Shown: positions 51,346 through 60,897, numbered from the stretch's first letter. The stretch is 64,000 nt of DNA from Acidobacteriaceae bacterium (GCA_027452245.1 DAIDGW010000161.1:32235-96234), one strand, 5' to 3'. Numbers and translations: made by a program. The notes: generated from the letters alone by a model not told the origin.

Positions 51346-54300
51346 TCATTGCGCAGGCTGCGCTGCTTCCGGAGCTTTCCGTTTTCCGTAAACCAGCAGA
51401 TACGCTGCCGGCACGATGAAGATCGTCAGGACCACGGAAGAAGTCAGGCCGCCAATAATCGCCCGCGCCATCGGAGCATACTGTTCCGCGCCGGTACCGA
51501 GCTTCATGGCCATCGGTATCATTCCGATAATCGTGGCCAGTGAAGTCATCAGGATCGGGCGCAGACGCACGCGGCATGCCGTTATCACCGCGTCTATAGG
51601 AGACAGTCCCTGCTGTTCCAGGTTGTGCGCGAAATCCACGATCAGAATGCTGTTCGAGTCCGCGATTCCGACCAGCATCAGCACGCCCATCAGCGACATC
51701 ACGTTCAATGTGCTATGCGTCAGCGGCAGGATGATCAGGACGCCGATGAATCCCATCGGAATGGCGAGCATGATCAGGAGCGGATCCACGAACGATTTGA
51801 ACTGTGCCGTCAAGATCAGGTACAGCAGCAGGAACGACAGCGTGAATCCGAAGGCAAAGCTCTTGAACGACGCTTCCATGCCCTGCACCATGCCGCGCAA
51901 GTTCACGCGCACGTTGCTCGGAATTTCTCCCTTGGCGCGCGTCTTGGTAAGAATGTCGGTGATGGAATTCCGAATGCGCCCCAGGTCTTCCCCTTTCGGA
52001 GTGACGTAAACATCGATCGAGCGCTGAATCTGGTAGTGATCGACTTCCGTTGGTGTCTGGAAGGGCACAATTTTCACCACGTTGTTCAGCACCGTCGTCG
52101 GCCTGCCTTGAACCGGGCAATTCCAGGACTCGGGAGTTGTGTTGAATGGCGCGGTAGTGCTGGAATTACAGTTTGCATTCGCCGTTCCCGGATCCCGCAA
52201 GGGAATCTCGCCGAGATCGGTCATGTCGTGAATCGCTGGCTGCCCGTGCTCGAAGTATTGAACCGTCAGATAGTAATCATTGCCGGTTTTGCGGTCGACC
52301 CAGTAGTTCGGCGCAATCATGTAATTCGAGTTCAGTGAGGTGATGACGTTGTCCACCACGTCCTTCTGCGTCATCCCCAGTTCGCCAGCGTGCACGCGGT
52401 CCACATCCAGCCGAAGAGCCGGGTAGTTCATATCCTGCGGAATATAAATCTCGCCCACCCCGGGAACCGATCGAATCTTATCCGCCAGATTTTGCGCGAT
52501 GCCATAGATCTGCGGCAGATCAGGACTGCTCACCTGCACGTCAATGGGTGCCACTTGCCCGCTGTTCAGGATCGCATCGACCATCGATCCGCTGTACAGG
52601 AAGGTCCGTATATCCGGGTACTTGTTGCTCAGCTTCCTCTGCACGCGATCCATATACGCAAAACTGCTCATTGGCCGCTTCTCGTTTAACTGCACCTGCA
52701 CGGTTGCGGTGTATGGCCCGGTATTGGTCGTATACAGCGCGGAGAAGTCCGGAACAACTCCGATATTGGAAACGATTCTATGAATGTTGTTGGTCCCAAC
52801 CGTCTCCCGGATCAGATTTTCCACCTTGGCCACATAGTCATTCGTGACCTCGATGCGCGTTCCCGTGGGCACCTTCAGGTTAATGGTGAATTGGCCCGCA
52901 TCGGTCTTCGGGAAGAATGCCAATCCAACGAACGGATAAATCGCCAGGCTGAGGACAAACAGTCCCGCCAGCGCGAGCACCGTCAATCCGGGACGCACCA
53001 TCGCGCGCCGCACCCAGTACTCATAGAAATCAAGAACCTTGTTGAACATCCGGTTGAAGCGCGAGTTAAAGCGCTCCATCCAGCTCTTCTTGGCATGGGT
53101 GGGTTCGACTTCGTACTCCCCCCCATCCGCATTATGCCCTTCGCCGTGACCTTCATGGTGCGGTACGGCCTTCAAGAAGCGCGACGTGAACAGCGGAATA
53201 ACCGTCATCGCAACCACATAGGAGGCCAGCAGCGACAGACAGAAGGCTAGTGCCAGTGCGGAAAACAGAAATTTCGCCACGCCATAGAGAAAGACAACCG
53301 GGAAAAAGTCCACCACGTCCACCAGTGTCGCGGCCAGTACGGCTAGGTTCACCTCTGAACCGCCAACCTCCGCGGCCACCATCGGAGCGGCCCCCATTTC
53401 CAGATGGCGGTAGATGTTCTCCAGCGAGATGACCGAGTTATCGATCACGCGCGAGAAGGCCAGCGCCATGCCTCCCAAAATCATGGTGTTGACCGTACTG
53501 CCCATCAGCGCCAGAATCACGAACGCAGCCAGCGCCGAAATCGGAATCGAAAGCAAGACGGCCGACGTTGCCCGAAAACTCCCCAGGAAGATCAAAATCA
53601 TGAGGCTGGTCAGAACCAATCCCATGAATCCTTCGTGCAGCACCGTGTCGATCGCGTCCTTTACGAATACCGACTGATCGAACACCACACTGGTTTTCAA
53701 CTGCTTGGGGATATCATACAGATGCTTGATCAGGTCCTTGACCCCGCTCACCACCGCGATGGTATTGGTGTCTCCTCCCTGCTTCATGATCGGGATGTAA
53801 ACCGATTTCTGGCCGTCGATGCGCACAATGTTGTACTGAATCTGGTTGGCATCTTCGGCTTTTCCCACGTCACCCACGGTCACCCAGGCATGGCCTTTCA
53901 CCTTGATGGGGACGTCGTTCAGTTGCTTCATGTTGTCGACGAGGCTGTTGGAATACACGAAGTAGTCGTACGGCCCCATCTTGATGTCGCCCGCGGGCAG
54001 AATCAGATTGGCTTGATTGACGGAATGCACCACATCCATTGGGCTGAGTTGCCGCGACTCCAGCTTGTACGGATCGACATACACCATGATCTGCCGGTAT
54101 TTCCCACCGAAGGGAATCGGGATCTCGGCCCCAGGAACCACTGCGATCTGGTTGCGGATCTGGAATTGCGCGAAATCGTGCAACTGCGTTTCCGACAATC
54201 CTTCGCCCTTTACCGTCACCAGCGCCACCGGCAGGCTCGAGGCGTCGAACTTCAAAACCACCGGCGGCAAGGTTCCGGGCGGCAGGCGCTTCAGGTCTGC

Positions 54301-54633
54301 CAGCGCCAGATTGGAAAGCTCGCTCACGTCGGTGTCGGGATTCGTTCCCGGCTGAAAATAGACGCGAATAATACTCACGCCCAATAGCGAGCGCGATTCC
54401 ATGTGATCGATGCCCGAACCTAACGTGAAGAACCGCTCCAGAGGGTCCGTGATATCGAATTCGATGTCCTCAGGAGGCATGCCGCTATAGAAGGTCGCGA
54501 CCACCGCTTCCGGCAGATTGATTGGCGGAAACAAGTCGACCGGCATGCGCGCCACGCTGGTCACGCCAATGACCAACAACGCCAGACAGAGGACGACAAT
54601 GAAGTACGGATTACGTATGGAAAATCCCGGCAT
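51346..54633 (-). CDS. RND-family efflux permease
   Basis: A 1095-residue inner-membrane proton-driven pump of the HAE/AcrB type, with the 12-span, two-loop RND layout. It starts MPGFSIRNPYFIVVLCLALLV, the normal RND N terminus. In TM4 the proton-relay motif reads IDNSVISLEN (residues 397-406), where AcrB has VDDAIVVVEN, so Asp398 is kept but the second Asp is Asn. TM10-11 segments (LLVGIADSNSILIVDFAHN) are also conserved. The gene lies between the adaptor and the TolC gene. The substrate is unknown; drugs, metals or lipids are possible. Confidence 0.93.
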   Translation of the reverse strand: MPGFSIRNPYFIVVLCLALLVIGVTSVARMPVDLFPPINLPEAVVATFYSGMPPEDIEFDITDPLERFFTLGSGIDHMESRSLLGVSIIRVYFQPGTNPDTDVSELSNLALADLKRLPPGTLPPVVLKFDASSLPVALVTVKGEGLSETQLHDFAQFQIRNQIAVVPGAEIPIPFGGKYRQIMVYVDPYKLESRQLSPMDVVHSVNQANLILPAGDIKMGPYDYFVYSNSLVDNMKQLNDVPIKVKGHAWVTVGDVGKAEDANQIQYNIVRIDGQKSVYIPIMKQGGDTNTIAVVSGVKDLIKHLYDIPKQLKTSVVFDQSVFVKDAIDTVLHEGFMGLVLTSLMILIFLGSFRATSAVLLSIPISALAAFVILALMGSTVNTMILGGMALAFSRVIDNSVISLENIYRHLEMGAAPMVAAEVGGSEVNLAVLAATLVDVVDFFPVVFLYGVAKFLFSALALAFCLSLLASYVVAMTVIPLFTSRFLKAVPHHEGHGEGHNADGGEYEVEPTHAKKSWMERFNSRFNRMFNKVLDFYEYWVRRAMVRPGLTVLALAGLFVLSLAIYPFVGLAFFPKTDAGQFTINLKVPTGTRIEVTNDYVAKVENLIRETVGTNNIHRIVSNIGVVPDFSALYTTNTGPYTATVQVQLNEKRPMSSFAYMDRVQRKLSNKYPDIRTFLYSGSMVDAILNSGQVAPIDVQVSSPDLPQIYGIAQNLADKIRSVPGVGEIYIPQDMNYPALRLDVDRVHAGELGMTQKDVVDNVITSLNSNYMIAPNYWVDRKTGNDYYLTVQYFEHGQPAIHDMTDLGEIPLRDPGTANANCNSSTTAPFNTTPESWNCPVQGRPTTVLNNVVKIVPFQTPTEVDHYQIQRSIDVYVTPKGEDLGRIRNSITDILTKTRAKGEIPSNVRVNLRGMVQGMEASFKSFAFGFTLSFLLLYLILTAQFKSFVDPLLIMLAIPMGFIGVLIILPLTHSTLNVMSLMGVLMLVGIADSNSILIVDFAHNLEQQGLSPIDAVITACRVRLRPILMTSLATIIGMIPMAMKLGTGAEQYAPMARAIIGGLTSSVVLTIFIVPAAYLLVYGKRKAPEAAQPAQ

Positions 54634-54721
54634 GATTCCTTATCCAATACAAGATTTCGAACTGTTTAAGCTGCTCCGCGAATCGGCCCATTGACGCAAT
54701 GAACATCGCCTCCAGCCCGCT

Positions 54722-55987
54722 CTATTGCTGACCGCCGCTTCCCTCTTTGTATTCGAGAACGGACACTCCCTGGGGATGTACTTTCTCCCCCGGCTTCAAC
54801 CCGGCGCGGTCGCTCACCACCACCTGCTCCGAGCCGCTGAGGCCGGAAAGAATTTCTGCGTAACTGCTGGTTTCAACTCCGACCTGCACCTTCTGGTTCT
54901 CCACCGTCCCGTCCGGGGTTACGAGCCACACGCTGGCCGCTCCGCCTTTATGGCTGAGCGCCTGAATCGGAACGGCTAGAACGTTGGGCCGCTGATCGAA
55001 CTGCAGCGTGGCCTCGGCATACATGCCGGGCAGCAATACCCGCTGCGGATTGGGAATATCCACTTCCGTGTGCATCGTGCGCGTGTCGACACGCACATCC
55101 ACCGAGAACCGCGCCACCTTCCCCGGGAAACTGCGGTTCAGGTTGGGCACGTTCACGGTAACGGGATCCCCAATCTTGATGTAACGAACGTATGCTTCAG
55201 GTACCGGAATCACCAGCCGGAACAGGTCATCCTCCGAGAGTCGCACCAGCGGCATCGCCTGCGTGCTTGAGCCGATGCCCGCTTGCATCAGGGTTCCGAG
55301 ATTGGCATAGCGATCGGTTACAATCCCGCTGAACGGCGCGGTAATTTTCGAATAGTCATAGAGACTCTGGTCGCGGATCAGTTTCGCCTTGGCGGCCACC
55401 AACTGGCTGTTCGCCGCATCCAGCGCGGCCTGCCCGGCATCTACTTGCGAGGCCGACGCCAGGTCCTTGCCCTGCGCGTCATCCACTTCCTGTTGCGCGA
55501 CAATTCCCGGCTGGCTCTCGAACACTCCGTTCAGGCGCGTGTACTCCAGGTGCAGCGCCTTGTACTCCGCCTGATAGCGCCCCAGTTCATGCTGCGCTCG
55601 AATCACCTGGTTGCTGGCGTTCTTGATCTCCGCCTGATCGACCTGCAGCATGGCCTCAAGTTCCGGAATTTCCAGCACAGCCATCACCTGGCCCGCCTTC
55701 ACGTGCGTTCCGTAGTCGACATTCAGTTTCTGAACATATCCCGACTCTTTGGCATAAACATCGATCTCCTGGAACGGCACCAGTTCCGACGAGAGCGTGA
55801 GTTCGCGTGCCAATGAGCGCTTGGTCACGGGCGTGACGCCGACCGTCACTTCCTGAGTGCTCGCCTGAACCTTATCCGTGCTGGAGCAAGCGGCAGACAT
55901 CAATACCGCCGCCACCGCAACACACGCCATCAGGAGCCACAGCCCGCGGTTTAATTTCGCCTTCGAACCGCTGTCATGTTGATTCAT
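54722..55987 (-). CDS. RND efflux periplasmic adaptor (membrane fusion protein)
   Basis: A 421-residue lipoprotein-like adaptor. A hydrophobic segment ends ACSSTDKV, with a lipobox-like AAC for lipidation, and Lgt is encoded in the window. It is followed by a beta-barrel, a lipoyl half-motif (DVYAKESGYVQKLNVDYGTHVKAGQVMAVLE), a coiled-coil hairpin of about 110 residues, the second lipoyl half (ITAPFSGIVTDRYANLGTLM) and the barrel and membrane-proximal domains. It connects the RND pump to TolC. Confidence 0.92.
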   Translation of the reverse strand: MNQHDSGSKAKLNRGLWLLMACVAVAAVLMSAACSSTDKVQASTQEVTVGVTPVTKRSLARELTLSSELVPFQEIDVYAKESGYVQKLNVDYGTHVKAGQVMAVLEIPELEAMLQVDQAEIKNASNQVIRAQHELGRYQAEYKALHLEYTRLNGVFESQPGIVAQQEVDDAQGKDLASASQVDAGQAALDAANSQLVAAKAKLIRDQSLYDYSKITAPFSGIVTDRYANLGTLMQAGIGSSTQAMPLVRLSEDDLFRLVIPVPEAYVRYIKIGDPVTVNVPNLNRSFPGKVARFSVDVRVDTRTMHTEVDIPNPQRVLLPGMYAEATLQFDQRPNVLAVPIQALSHKGGAASVWLVTPDGTVENQKVQVGVETSSYAEILSGLSGSEQVVVSDRAGLKPGEKVHPQGVSVLEYKEGSGGQQ

Positions 55988-56059
55988 CGCTACCTTGTTA
56001 CCTTCCCGGGCACTCGATGTGCCAGCAATCTCGATACTGCTCCAACCAAACCCTCATCC

Positions 56060-56761
56060 CTACCGCGTCACTACCTTCAGAACTTCACTGAGCTTCTGCA
56101 CCGAAAATTCGCTCGACCGGCAAAACTCGATCACCTTTTCCTCGGCCGCCTCAATACGCGCCGCAACCGCTGGAATCGACGCCGCAATCTCCGGCGGAAC
56201 CGTCAACACACCATGGCGGTCGCCGTGCAGCAGATCTCCTGAGCGGATTTCCATCCCTCCCACATTCACGCACGCCCCTACGTCGAAGATGTGCGCGTAA
56301 GCATGCGAGACGGCCACGCTGCTGGCGAAAATCTGCAGGCCCATGGCATGCACCGACGGCAATTCGCGGGCAGCTCCGTTCGTCAGATACGCCACGCAAT
56401 TCAGCGCTCGAAGAATCGAAGCATGCACATCCCCGATAAAAGCTCCCCGGCCCGGCGGATTGTCCATGTCTTCCAGAACCAGAATCCGCGGCTGAGGAAA
56501 ATCCAGAACCGTGTTCCAGAAATCCGCCCGGTCCCGATACGTACTGCCCGCGACCGGCGGTTCTCCGCTCCGCAGCCGCGCGGTGACCGCATAACCGATC
56601 ACCGGAGGCTCATCCGGAAACATGCACCGGATACTGCCATTGGTAAATCCGGCATTGCGCAGCCGGACGTGAAATGTCTCAATCGCATTCGCTACCATGC
56701 AGGTATCGACGTTCCGTAAAGCTTGTAATTCTTTTTCACTGAGCTGAGGACCTATCGCCAT
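56060..56761 (-). CDS. RraA-like / HMG-aldolase family protein
   Basis: A 233-residue protein of the RraA superfamily, which includes the RNase E inhibitor and 4-hydroxy-4-methyl-2-oxoglutarate aldolase. The conserved RDRADF and VLEDMDNPPGRGAFIGDVHASI segments, and GGMEIRSGDLLHGDRHGVLTVP, are characteristic; the Asp of GDRHG is the usual metal ligand position. Which activity it has cannot be told. It is 72 bp upstream of the efflux adaptor gene in the same direction, possibly cotranscribed. Confidence 0.85.
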   Translation of the reverse strand: MAIGPQLSEKELQALRNVDTCMVANAIETFHVRLRNAGFTNGSIRCMFPDEPPVIGYAVTARLRSGEPPVAGSTYRDRADFWNTVLDFPQPRILVLEDMDNPPGRGAFIGDVHASILRALNCVAYLTNGAARELPSVHAMGLQIFASSVAVSHAYAHIFDVGACVNVGGMEIRSGDLLHGDRHGVLTVPPEIAASIPAVAARIEAAEEKVIEFCRSSEFSVQKLSEVLKVVTR

Positions 56762-56947
56762 TAGGTTTTTCTATCCTTCCTAAGTCGCTTCAAATCCCAC
56801 AGAAACTTCATGAGCACGATGAATTCCCAAGGGATAACGCTGCCGTCTCCGCACCGGATTGCCAGGTAGTGGCCCAAGAACCACCGATTCACGGGACCTT
56901 ACTCTGCCGCCGTGAAAAAACAATAAATTCCGGACAAGACGGGATTG

Positions 56948-57286
56948 TTACAGAACGGGAGGAGGCCGATTCGAGTGATTGGCCTCAAAGGGAAGATTTG
57001 GAATTACAGTCTGAGCCACTGGAATTCGCGCGTGGCTGGCAGGCTGCCCCAGCAGGGAAACACTCGCCACCGGTGGAAGCCAGTCACCCGCAATGTTATC
57101 CAGTCGCTGCCGGCTCTGCTCGGGTGACACTTGCTTGTGCACCACGCGAATCGTGTAGTTTTCTGGATTAACCGCAGAACTATAACGCGTAGCTACACTC
57201 ACTGTCAGCGCGCAAATGGCGAGTAGTATCACCATCGCACACCGACCCGTGCGCCCTACCCCTCTAATGTTGATCGAATGTAGCAT
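56948..57286 (-). CDS. Small membrane-anchored protein with C-terminal NRPPPxL motif
   Basis: A 112-residue protein with one N-terminal membrane helix (about 18-33, VILLAICALTVSVA) and a short extracytoplasmic domain ending LPFEANHSNRPPPVL. The same end, FPTEGTHYNRPPPTL, closes a second small protein encoded divergently at 57561. I know no family. The conserved tail suggests recognition by a partner or a sorting/processing step. The start may be ATG 57286 or ATG 57235. Confidence 0.5.
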   Translation of the reverse strand: MLHSINIRGVGRTGRCAMVILLAICALTVSVATRYSSAVNPENYTIRVVHKQVSPEQSRQRLDNIAGDWLPPVASVSLLGQPASHARIPVAQTVIPNLPFEANHSNRPPPVL

Positions 57287-57560
57287 GAATTGCAGATCGG
57301 CCCTGCAGTCACTACCATATTAGCGTAAAAACCACTGCGGTGAGCAAACGACAGGACGTAACTCACGTAACTTTTCTTGGGCCAATCACTTGGATCAGTT
57401 TCGATACGTCTCGGGTTGTATCGTTTCGCAAAGATCACCTTGCCGGTGTCCGATTTTTGGAAAACCGTACCGTAACAGAAAGTAACTAGTAGACCCACAA
57501 AATCTGGCTTCAGATAACCAAAACCGCTGTAAAATCATCTCCCGGTAAATAGGTGGGGGA
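57287..57560. other. Divergent region between the two NRPPPxL genes
   Basis: 274 bp without a convincing gene. GATACGTCTCGGGTTGTATC near 57394-57413 is an interrupted inverted repeat. A minus-strand frame of 80 codons (57498-57256) has random-looking sequence and overlaps the left gene. The stretch should hold promoters in both directions. Confidence 0.4.
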
Positions 57561-57917
57561 ATGCCAGTTCTCCAGTGGGTTCATGCAAGCAGGGGAAAAA
57601 GACTTGGTATCCGGTGCGCGGCGGTTGTGGCCGCACTCGCCGGAATCCTGGTCGCTCGCAGTGTCGCGCCTGATTTTGTCCACACCCTTGTTTCCCATTC
57701 GTCCCATCCCGTTCTAACTTCTCATCAGCATCAAAAACGCGCCCATGATCAGCGTCCCAGGTTCGATAACCAAGGGCTGGAATGGAGTGCTCCCGCGGCC
57801 GCACTCATGGCCCCCGCACCCCTCGCCACGTACGCTCGGCTGACCCCGGCAGACGTTCTCCTGCTTCCCTTTCCCACCGAGGGAACCCACTACAACCGTC
57901 CCCCGCCCACTCTGTAG
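57561..57917 (+). CDS. Small membrane-anchored protein with C-terminal NRPPPxL motif (second copy)
   Basis: A 118-residue protein: a membrane helix at about 17-35 (IRCAAVVAALAGILVA), a His/Gln-rich stretch and an end reading LLLPFPTEGTHYNRPPPTL. It is related to the divergent gene at 56948-57286 by the same layout and the last 15 residues. The ATG at 57561 is preceded by GGTGGGGGA. The function is unknown; an envelope location is inferred. Confidence 0.5.
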   Translation: MPVLQWVHASRGKRLGIRCAAVVAALAGILVARSVAPDFVHTLVSHSSHPVLTSHQHQKRAHDQRPRFDNQGLEWSAPAAALMAPAPLATYARLTPADVLLLPFPTEGTHYNRPPPTL

Positions 57918-58057
57918 TTGCTGCCTCCCGGTTGCCGGACCAGCGCCAGAAAATAATCGGCCGCTAGCCTGAGGCAACTCCTCGCACTACATTGAACTCC
58001 CTGCGCGAGCTATCGCCGTTCAGCTTATGCGCCGTGCGGATGGATGGAGGATTCGCT

Positions 58058-58561
58058 ATGGCTGGTTCTTCTGCCAATGCAAGTTACGCCCGTAGCGCCT
58101 TTTATAAGAACGTGAGACTTACTTCAATTACCGTGGGACTGGCATGGTTCGGCTCAGTTGAGCTGATGCACCGCCTGATTCTGCCGGAACTCGGAAGAAC
58201 TGGAGAGCGGTTGCTCGCCGAGGGAATCTCCGCCGCACTGATCGCAGTATTAGCGGAAAAGCTGATCGTCAGCGTGCATCAACGCCAGCAAGCCACCCTG
58301 CTCAGGCTGCAAGTCATTTCGGAAATGAATCAACACGTGCGCAATGCCCTGGCGGAGATTTGCCTCGCCGGAGAATCGGTTCGTAACCAGCAGGTCATTG
58401 CAACCATTTCCGAAAACGTGGAACACATTGAATGGGCCCTGCGCGAAATCTTATTGCGTCCCAAACCCGTGCAGGAAAAGCCGCTCTCGCCACCCCTGAC
58501 ACCGGTGCGGCGGAGCCGCTCCGAAACTGCCCCAGGAGGCCGCAATGTCATTCCCCTCTAG
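58058..58561 (+). CDS. Membrane protein with MNxxVRNAL helical segment
   Basis: A 167-residue protein. Two hydrophobic stretches (about 20-36 and 55-72) are followed by a helical region, ISEMNQHVRNALAEICLAGE, that resembles the histidine-bearing dimerisation helix of sensor proteins; the His of NQHVRNAL may be significant, but no ATPase domain is present. The tail is basic and Pro-rich. Start is ATG 58058 with GGAGG 8 nt upstream. It precedes a receiver-domain gene in the same direction, which suggests a signalling pair. Confidence 0.58.
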   Translation: MAGSSANASYARSAFYKNVRLTSITVGLAWFGSVELMHRLILPELGRTGERLLAEGISAALIAVLAEKLIVSVHQRQQATLLRLQVISEMNQHVRNALAEICLAGESVRNQQVIATISENVEHIEWALREILLRPKPVQEKPLSPPLTPVRRSRSETAPGGRNVIPL

Positions 58562-58705
58562 CCACCCACAGCAGATGTCTTTGCATGAGATCGGTCAAGT
58601 TTGCATCCTTGCACCGCCCGCCTCCCCTGCGGCCCGTTGTCTCTCGACTTTTTCGTGCTCGATCGCATCCCGCACCCAACGAACTCAACAACATCGGAGA
58701 ACACT

Positions 58706-59050
58706 ATGAATCAGGTTCGTGTCTTATGCGTCGAAAATCACGCGGAGCATCTCGACGCTTTGACCTATATGCTGGAAAGCGCGGGCTACGAAGTCGTCCC
58801 CGCCACCACCGGAAGTGAGGCACTCTCGCTTCTGACCATTGTTGACGTGGAAGGGGTTCTGCTGGAATACGACCTGCCCGATCTCAATGGCGCCATCGTT
58901 CGCGACAAAATGAAACACATTAAGCCCGAAATTCCCGTTCTGTTGTTTTCCGGAGTGGGCAGCCAGACCCCATTCCTGCTGCGCTTCTTCGACTCGTACC
59001 TGCGAAATTCGAAGACTCCGGAGTGGGCGTTCCACGACCTGGACGCATAA
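58706..59050 (+). CDS. Single-domain degenerate receiver protein
   Basis: A 114-residue receiver-like protein beginning MNQVRVLCVENHAEH. The usual DD pair is Glu10/Asn11, the phospho-acceptor position is Glu54 in VLLEYDLPDLNG, and the conserved Lys near the end is Asn (SYLRNSK). It therefore lacks all three key residues and probably acts without phosphorylation; Glu54 could mimic the phosphorylated state. The ATG at 58706 has a weak ribosome-binding site (CGGAGAA). It follows the MNxxVRNAL membrane-protein gene. Confidence 0.75.
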   Translation: MNQVRVLCVENHAEHLDALTYMLESAGYEVVPATTGSEALSLLTIVDVEGVLLEYDLPDLNGAIVRDKMKHIKPEIPVLLFSGVGSQTPFLLRFFDSYLRNSKTPEWAFHDLDA

Positions 59051-59350
59051 GTCTCGTCAGGCTGCGGCCTCCTCGACACGTCGGGAGGCCCAGGTCCCCT
59101 GAATGCTAAGGCTTATCCCCGGCATATCCAGCTCCTATTCCCCGCCAGACAGAACCTCATGTGTATAGGCGTCCCACTGAGGCCCTACACGGTAATCCCC
59201 GTGCTTTCCTCGGTATTCTGAGCCTCCCCCTTTACGCTTTCCTCTTCATTGTCCCCATTCGCGTTCCGGCTTAAAAGAAACTTGGCACACACGACTTTCG
59301 GACCCGCGCCGAGACGAAATGCTTGCCAGATTGAAGTAAGGCGGTAAGGC
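59051..59350 (+). other. Intergenic region before the second VWFA gene
   Basis: About 300 bp without a gene. GGCCTCC (59066-59072) and GGAGGCC (59084-59090) form a hairpin just after the receiver gene that may end its transcript. AAGTAAGGCGGTAAGGC precedes the ATG at 59351. Confidence 0.45.
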
Positions 59351-60397
59351 ATGCCCGCAGAAGTACACCCGTCCCGCATTCACCGTTTTCTCGTCCTTGT
59401 TTCTCTGGCAGCGCTCCCCGGTTTCGTATTTGCCCAGACCAATGTGAATGACGTTCACGTCGTGCCGCGCTCTTCGCCGAGCGTCGCCAGCCGCACGAAA
59501 ACTTCGATCGAGCAGATCGGCGGCACTTCCCTGCAGGTTTTTCGCAAAGCCGTAAACCTCGTTCTTGTGCCGGTCAGCGTCACCGATAGCATGGAGCGTC
59601 TGGTTACCGGCCTTACCCCCGACAACTTTCAGATCTTCGAGGGCAAAAAGCCGCAGAAAATCCGCACCTTCTCCAGCCAAGACGTCCCTATCTCCATCGG
59701 CCTGATCGTGGATATCAGCGGCAGCATGAGAGACAAAATCGACCGCGTTCGCGACGCCGTGCGGGAATTCTGTGACACCGCCAATGTCGAGGACGAGTTC
59801 TTCATGGTCACGTTTTCCAACCAGCCGGAACTCGCGCAGGACTTCACCACGTCAACCTCTGAAATTGAAAACCGCATACTATTCGCTCCCGCCAAGGGGC
59901 GGACCGCCCTCCTCGATGCCATTTACATGGGACTGCACCAGATGCGCTACGCGAAAAACGCCAGAAAGGCGTTGCTGATTATCTCGGATGGCGGCGATAA
60001 CCACAGCCGTTACTCCGAGCGTGAAATCAAAGCCGCCGTGTCGGAGTCGGACGTCATGATCTATTCCATCGGCGTCTTCGACCATACCGTCTCCACTCGG
60101 GAAGAGCTACTCGGGCCGGAGTTGCTGGATAAGTTAACCGAGCCCACCGGAGGCCGCGCCTTTACGCTGGATAATCCTGCCGATCTTCCCTCCGTCGCGC
60201 GCTACATCGGCAGGGCTCTACGGACCGAATATGTGCTGGCTTACTCTCCGGAAGACGCTCCGAACAACGGAAAGTGGCGCAAAATCAGCGTCAAATTGCG
60301 CCTGCCGCGCGAGTTCAAATTCCTCCGCGTTCACGCTCGCCGCGGTTATTACGCCATGGCCACCGATCCCGGCGGTACCGGCGGCAGCGGAAATTAG
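59351..60397 (+). CDS. VWFA-related acidobacterial domain protein
   Basis: A 348-residue exported protein of the same family as the one at 8.6-9.7 kb. A signal peptide covers about 1-25 (ending VFAQT). The VWFA-like domain starts VNLVLVPVSVTDSMERLVTGL and carries the metal-site motif GLIVDISGSMRDK and LLIISDGGDNHSRYS; the family end FLRVHARRGYYAMA is present. Here the MIDAS DxSxS is intact. Function unknown. It is convergent with the cupin gene. Confidence 0.88.
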   Translation: MPAEVHPSRIHRFLVLVSLAALPGFVFAQTNVNDVHVVPRSSPSVASRTKTSIEQIGGTSLQVFRKAVNLVLVPVSVTDSMERLVTGLTPDNFQIFEGKKPQKIRTFSSQDVPISIGLIVDISGSMRDKIDRVRDAVREFCDTANVEDEFFMVTFSNQPELAQDFTTSTSEIENRILFAPAKGRTALLDAIYMGLHQMRYAKNARKALLIISDGGDNHSRYSEREIKAAVSESDVMIYSIGVFDHTVSTREELLGPELLDKLTEPTGGRAFTLDNPADLPSVARYIGRALRTEYVLAYSPEDAPNNGKWRKISVKLRLPREFKFLRVHARRGYYAMATDPGGTGGSGN

Positions 60398-60483
60398 AGC
60401 CGCAGAGCAATGTGCCGCTTCCATCGCCCTTCTCATCTGCTGAGAGATTCTCTGACTCTCGGCCCCGACTCGGACCAGAACGA

Positions 60484-60846
60484 TCACTCGTCCCGATGCA
60501 CCGTCTCCATGGAAAATGCCGGCAGGCAAACCGCAATGTATTCCGCCCCACCCTCGTTCGGAGTGGAATAACGAATCCACTCTCCCGCCTGCGCAATCAC
60601 CGCCTGTCCCGCGGAAACATCCATTGATCCCTTCTCGTGCTCGACGCGCACCATTCCTTTCAGCACGATGGTGAATTCGTCAAACTCCGGCCGCTGACCG
60701 GGCTCGGTCCATCCTTGCGGGCTGCGCATGTGCGCCACGCTCGCAGAAGAAGTCTGCGAATTCACCCGGCCGATATATTCATCGATGAGCTTGGGCTTAT
60801 TTCCCGCGGCTTGCACACGAGTAGGTCGGGCAATCAGTTTTGGCAT
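60484..60846 (-). CDS. Small cupin-domain protein
   Basis: A 120-residue single cupin: ...RPEFDEFTIVLKGMVRVEHEKGSMDVSAGQAVIAQAGEWIRYSTPNEGGAEYIAVCLP follows the two cupin motifs. The first motif has Glu and Asp where many enzymes have His, so the metal site is unusual. It may bind a small molecule, or be an enzyme of unknown type. The start at ATG 60846 is chosen over the longer frame to 60867. It lies between two VWFA genes. Confidence 0.8.
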   Translation of the reverse strand: MPKLIARPTRVQAAGNKPKLIDEYIGRVNSQTSSASVAHMRSPQGWTEPGQRPEFDEFTIVLKGMVRVEHEKGSMDVSAGQAVIAQAGEWIRYSTPNEGGAEYIAVCLPAFSMETVHRDE

Positions 60847-60897
60847 GATGTGTAAGATACCGCACAAAGCACCGGAGACGTTTTCAGTCGCTCTGAC

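Noticed and set aside
57256..57498. 80-codon minus-strand frame between the NRPPPxL genes
   Set aside because: No ribosome-binding site, no family features, and it overlaps the start of the left gene.
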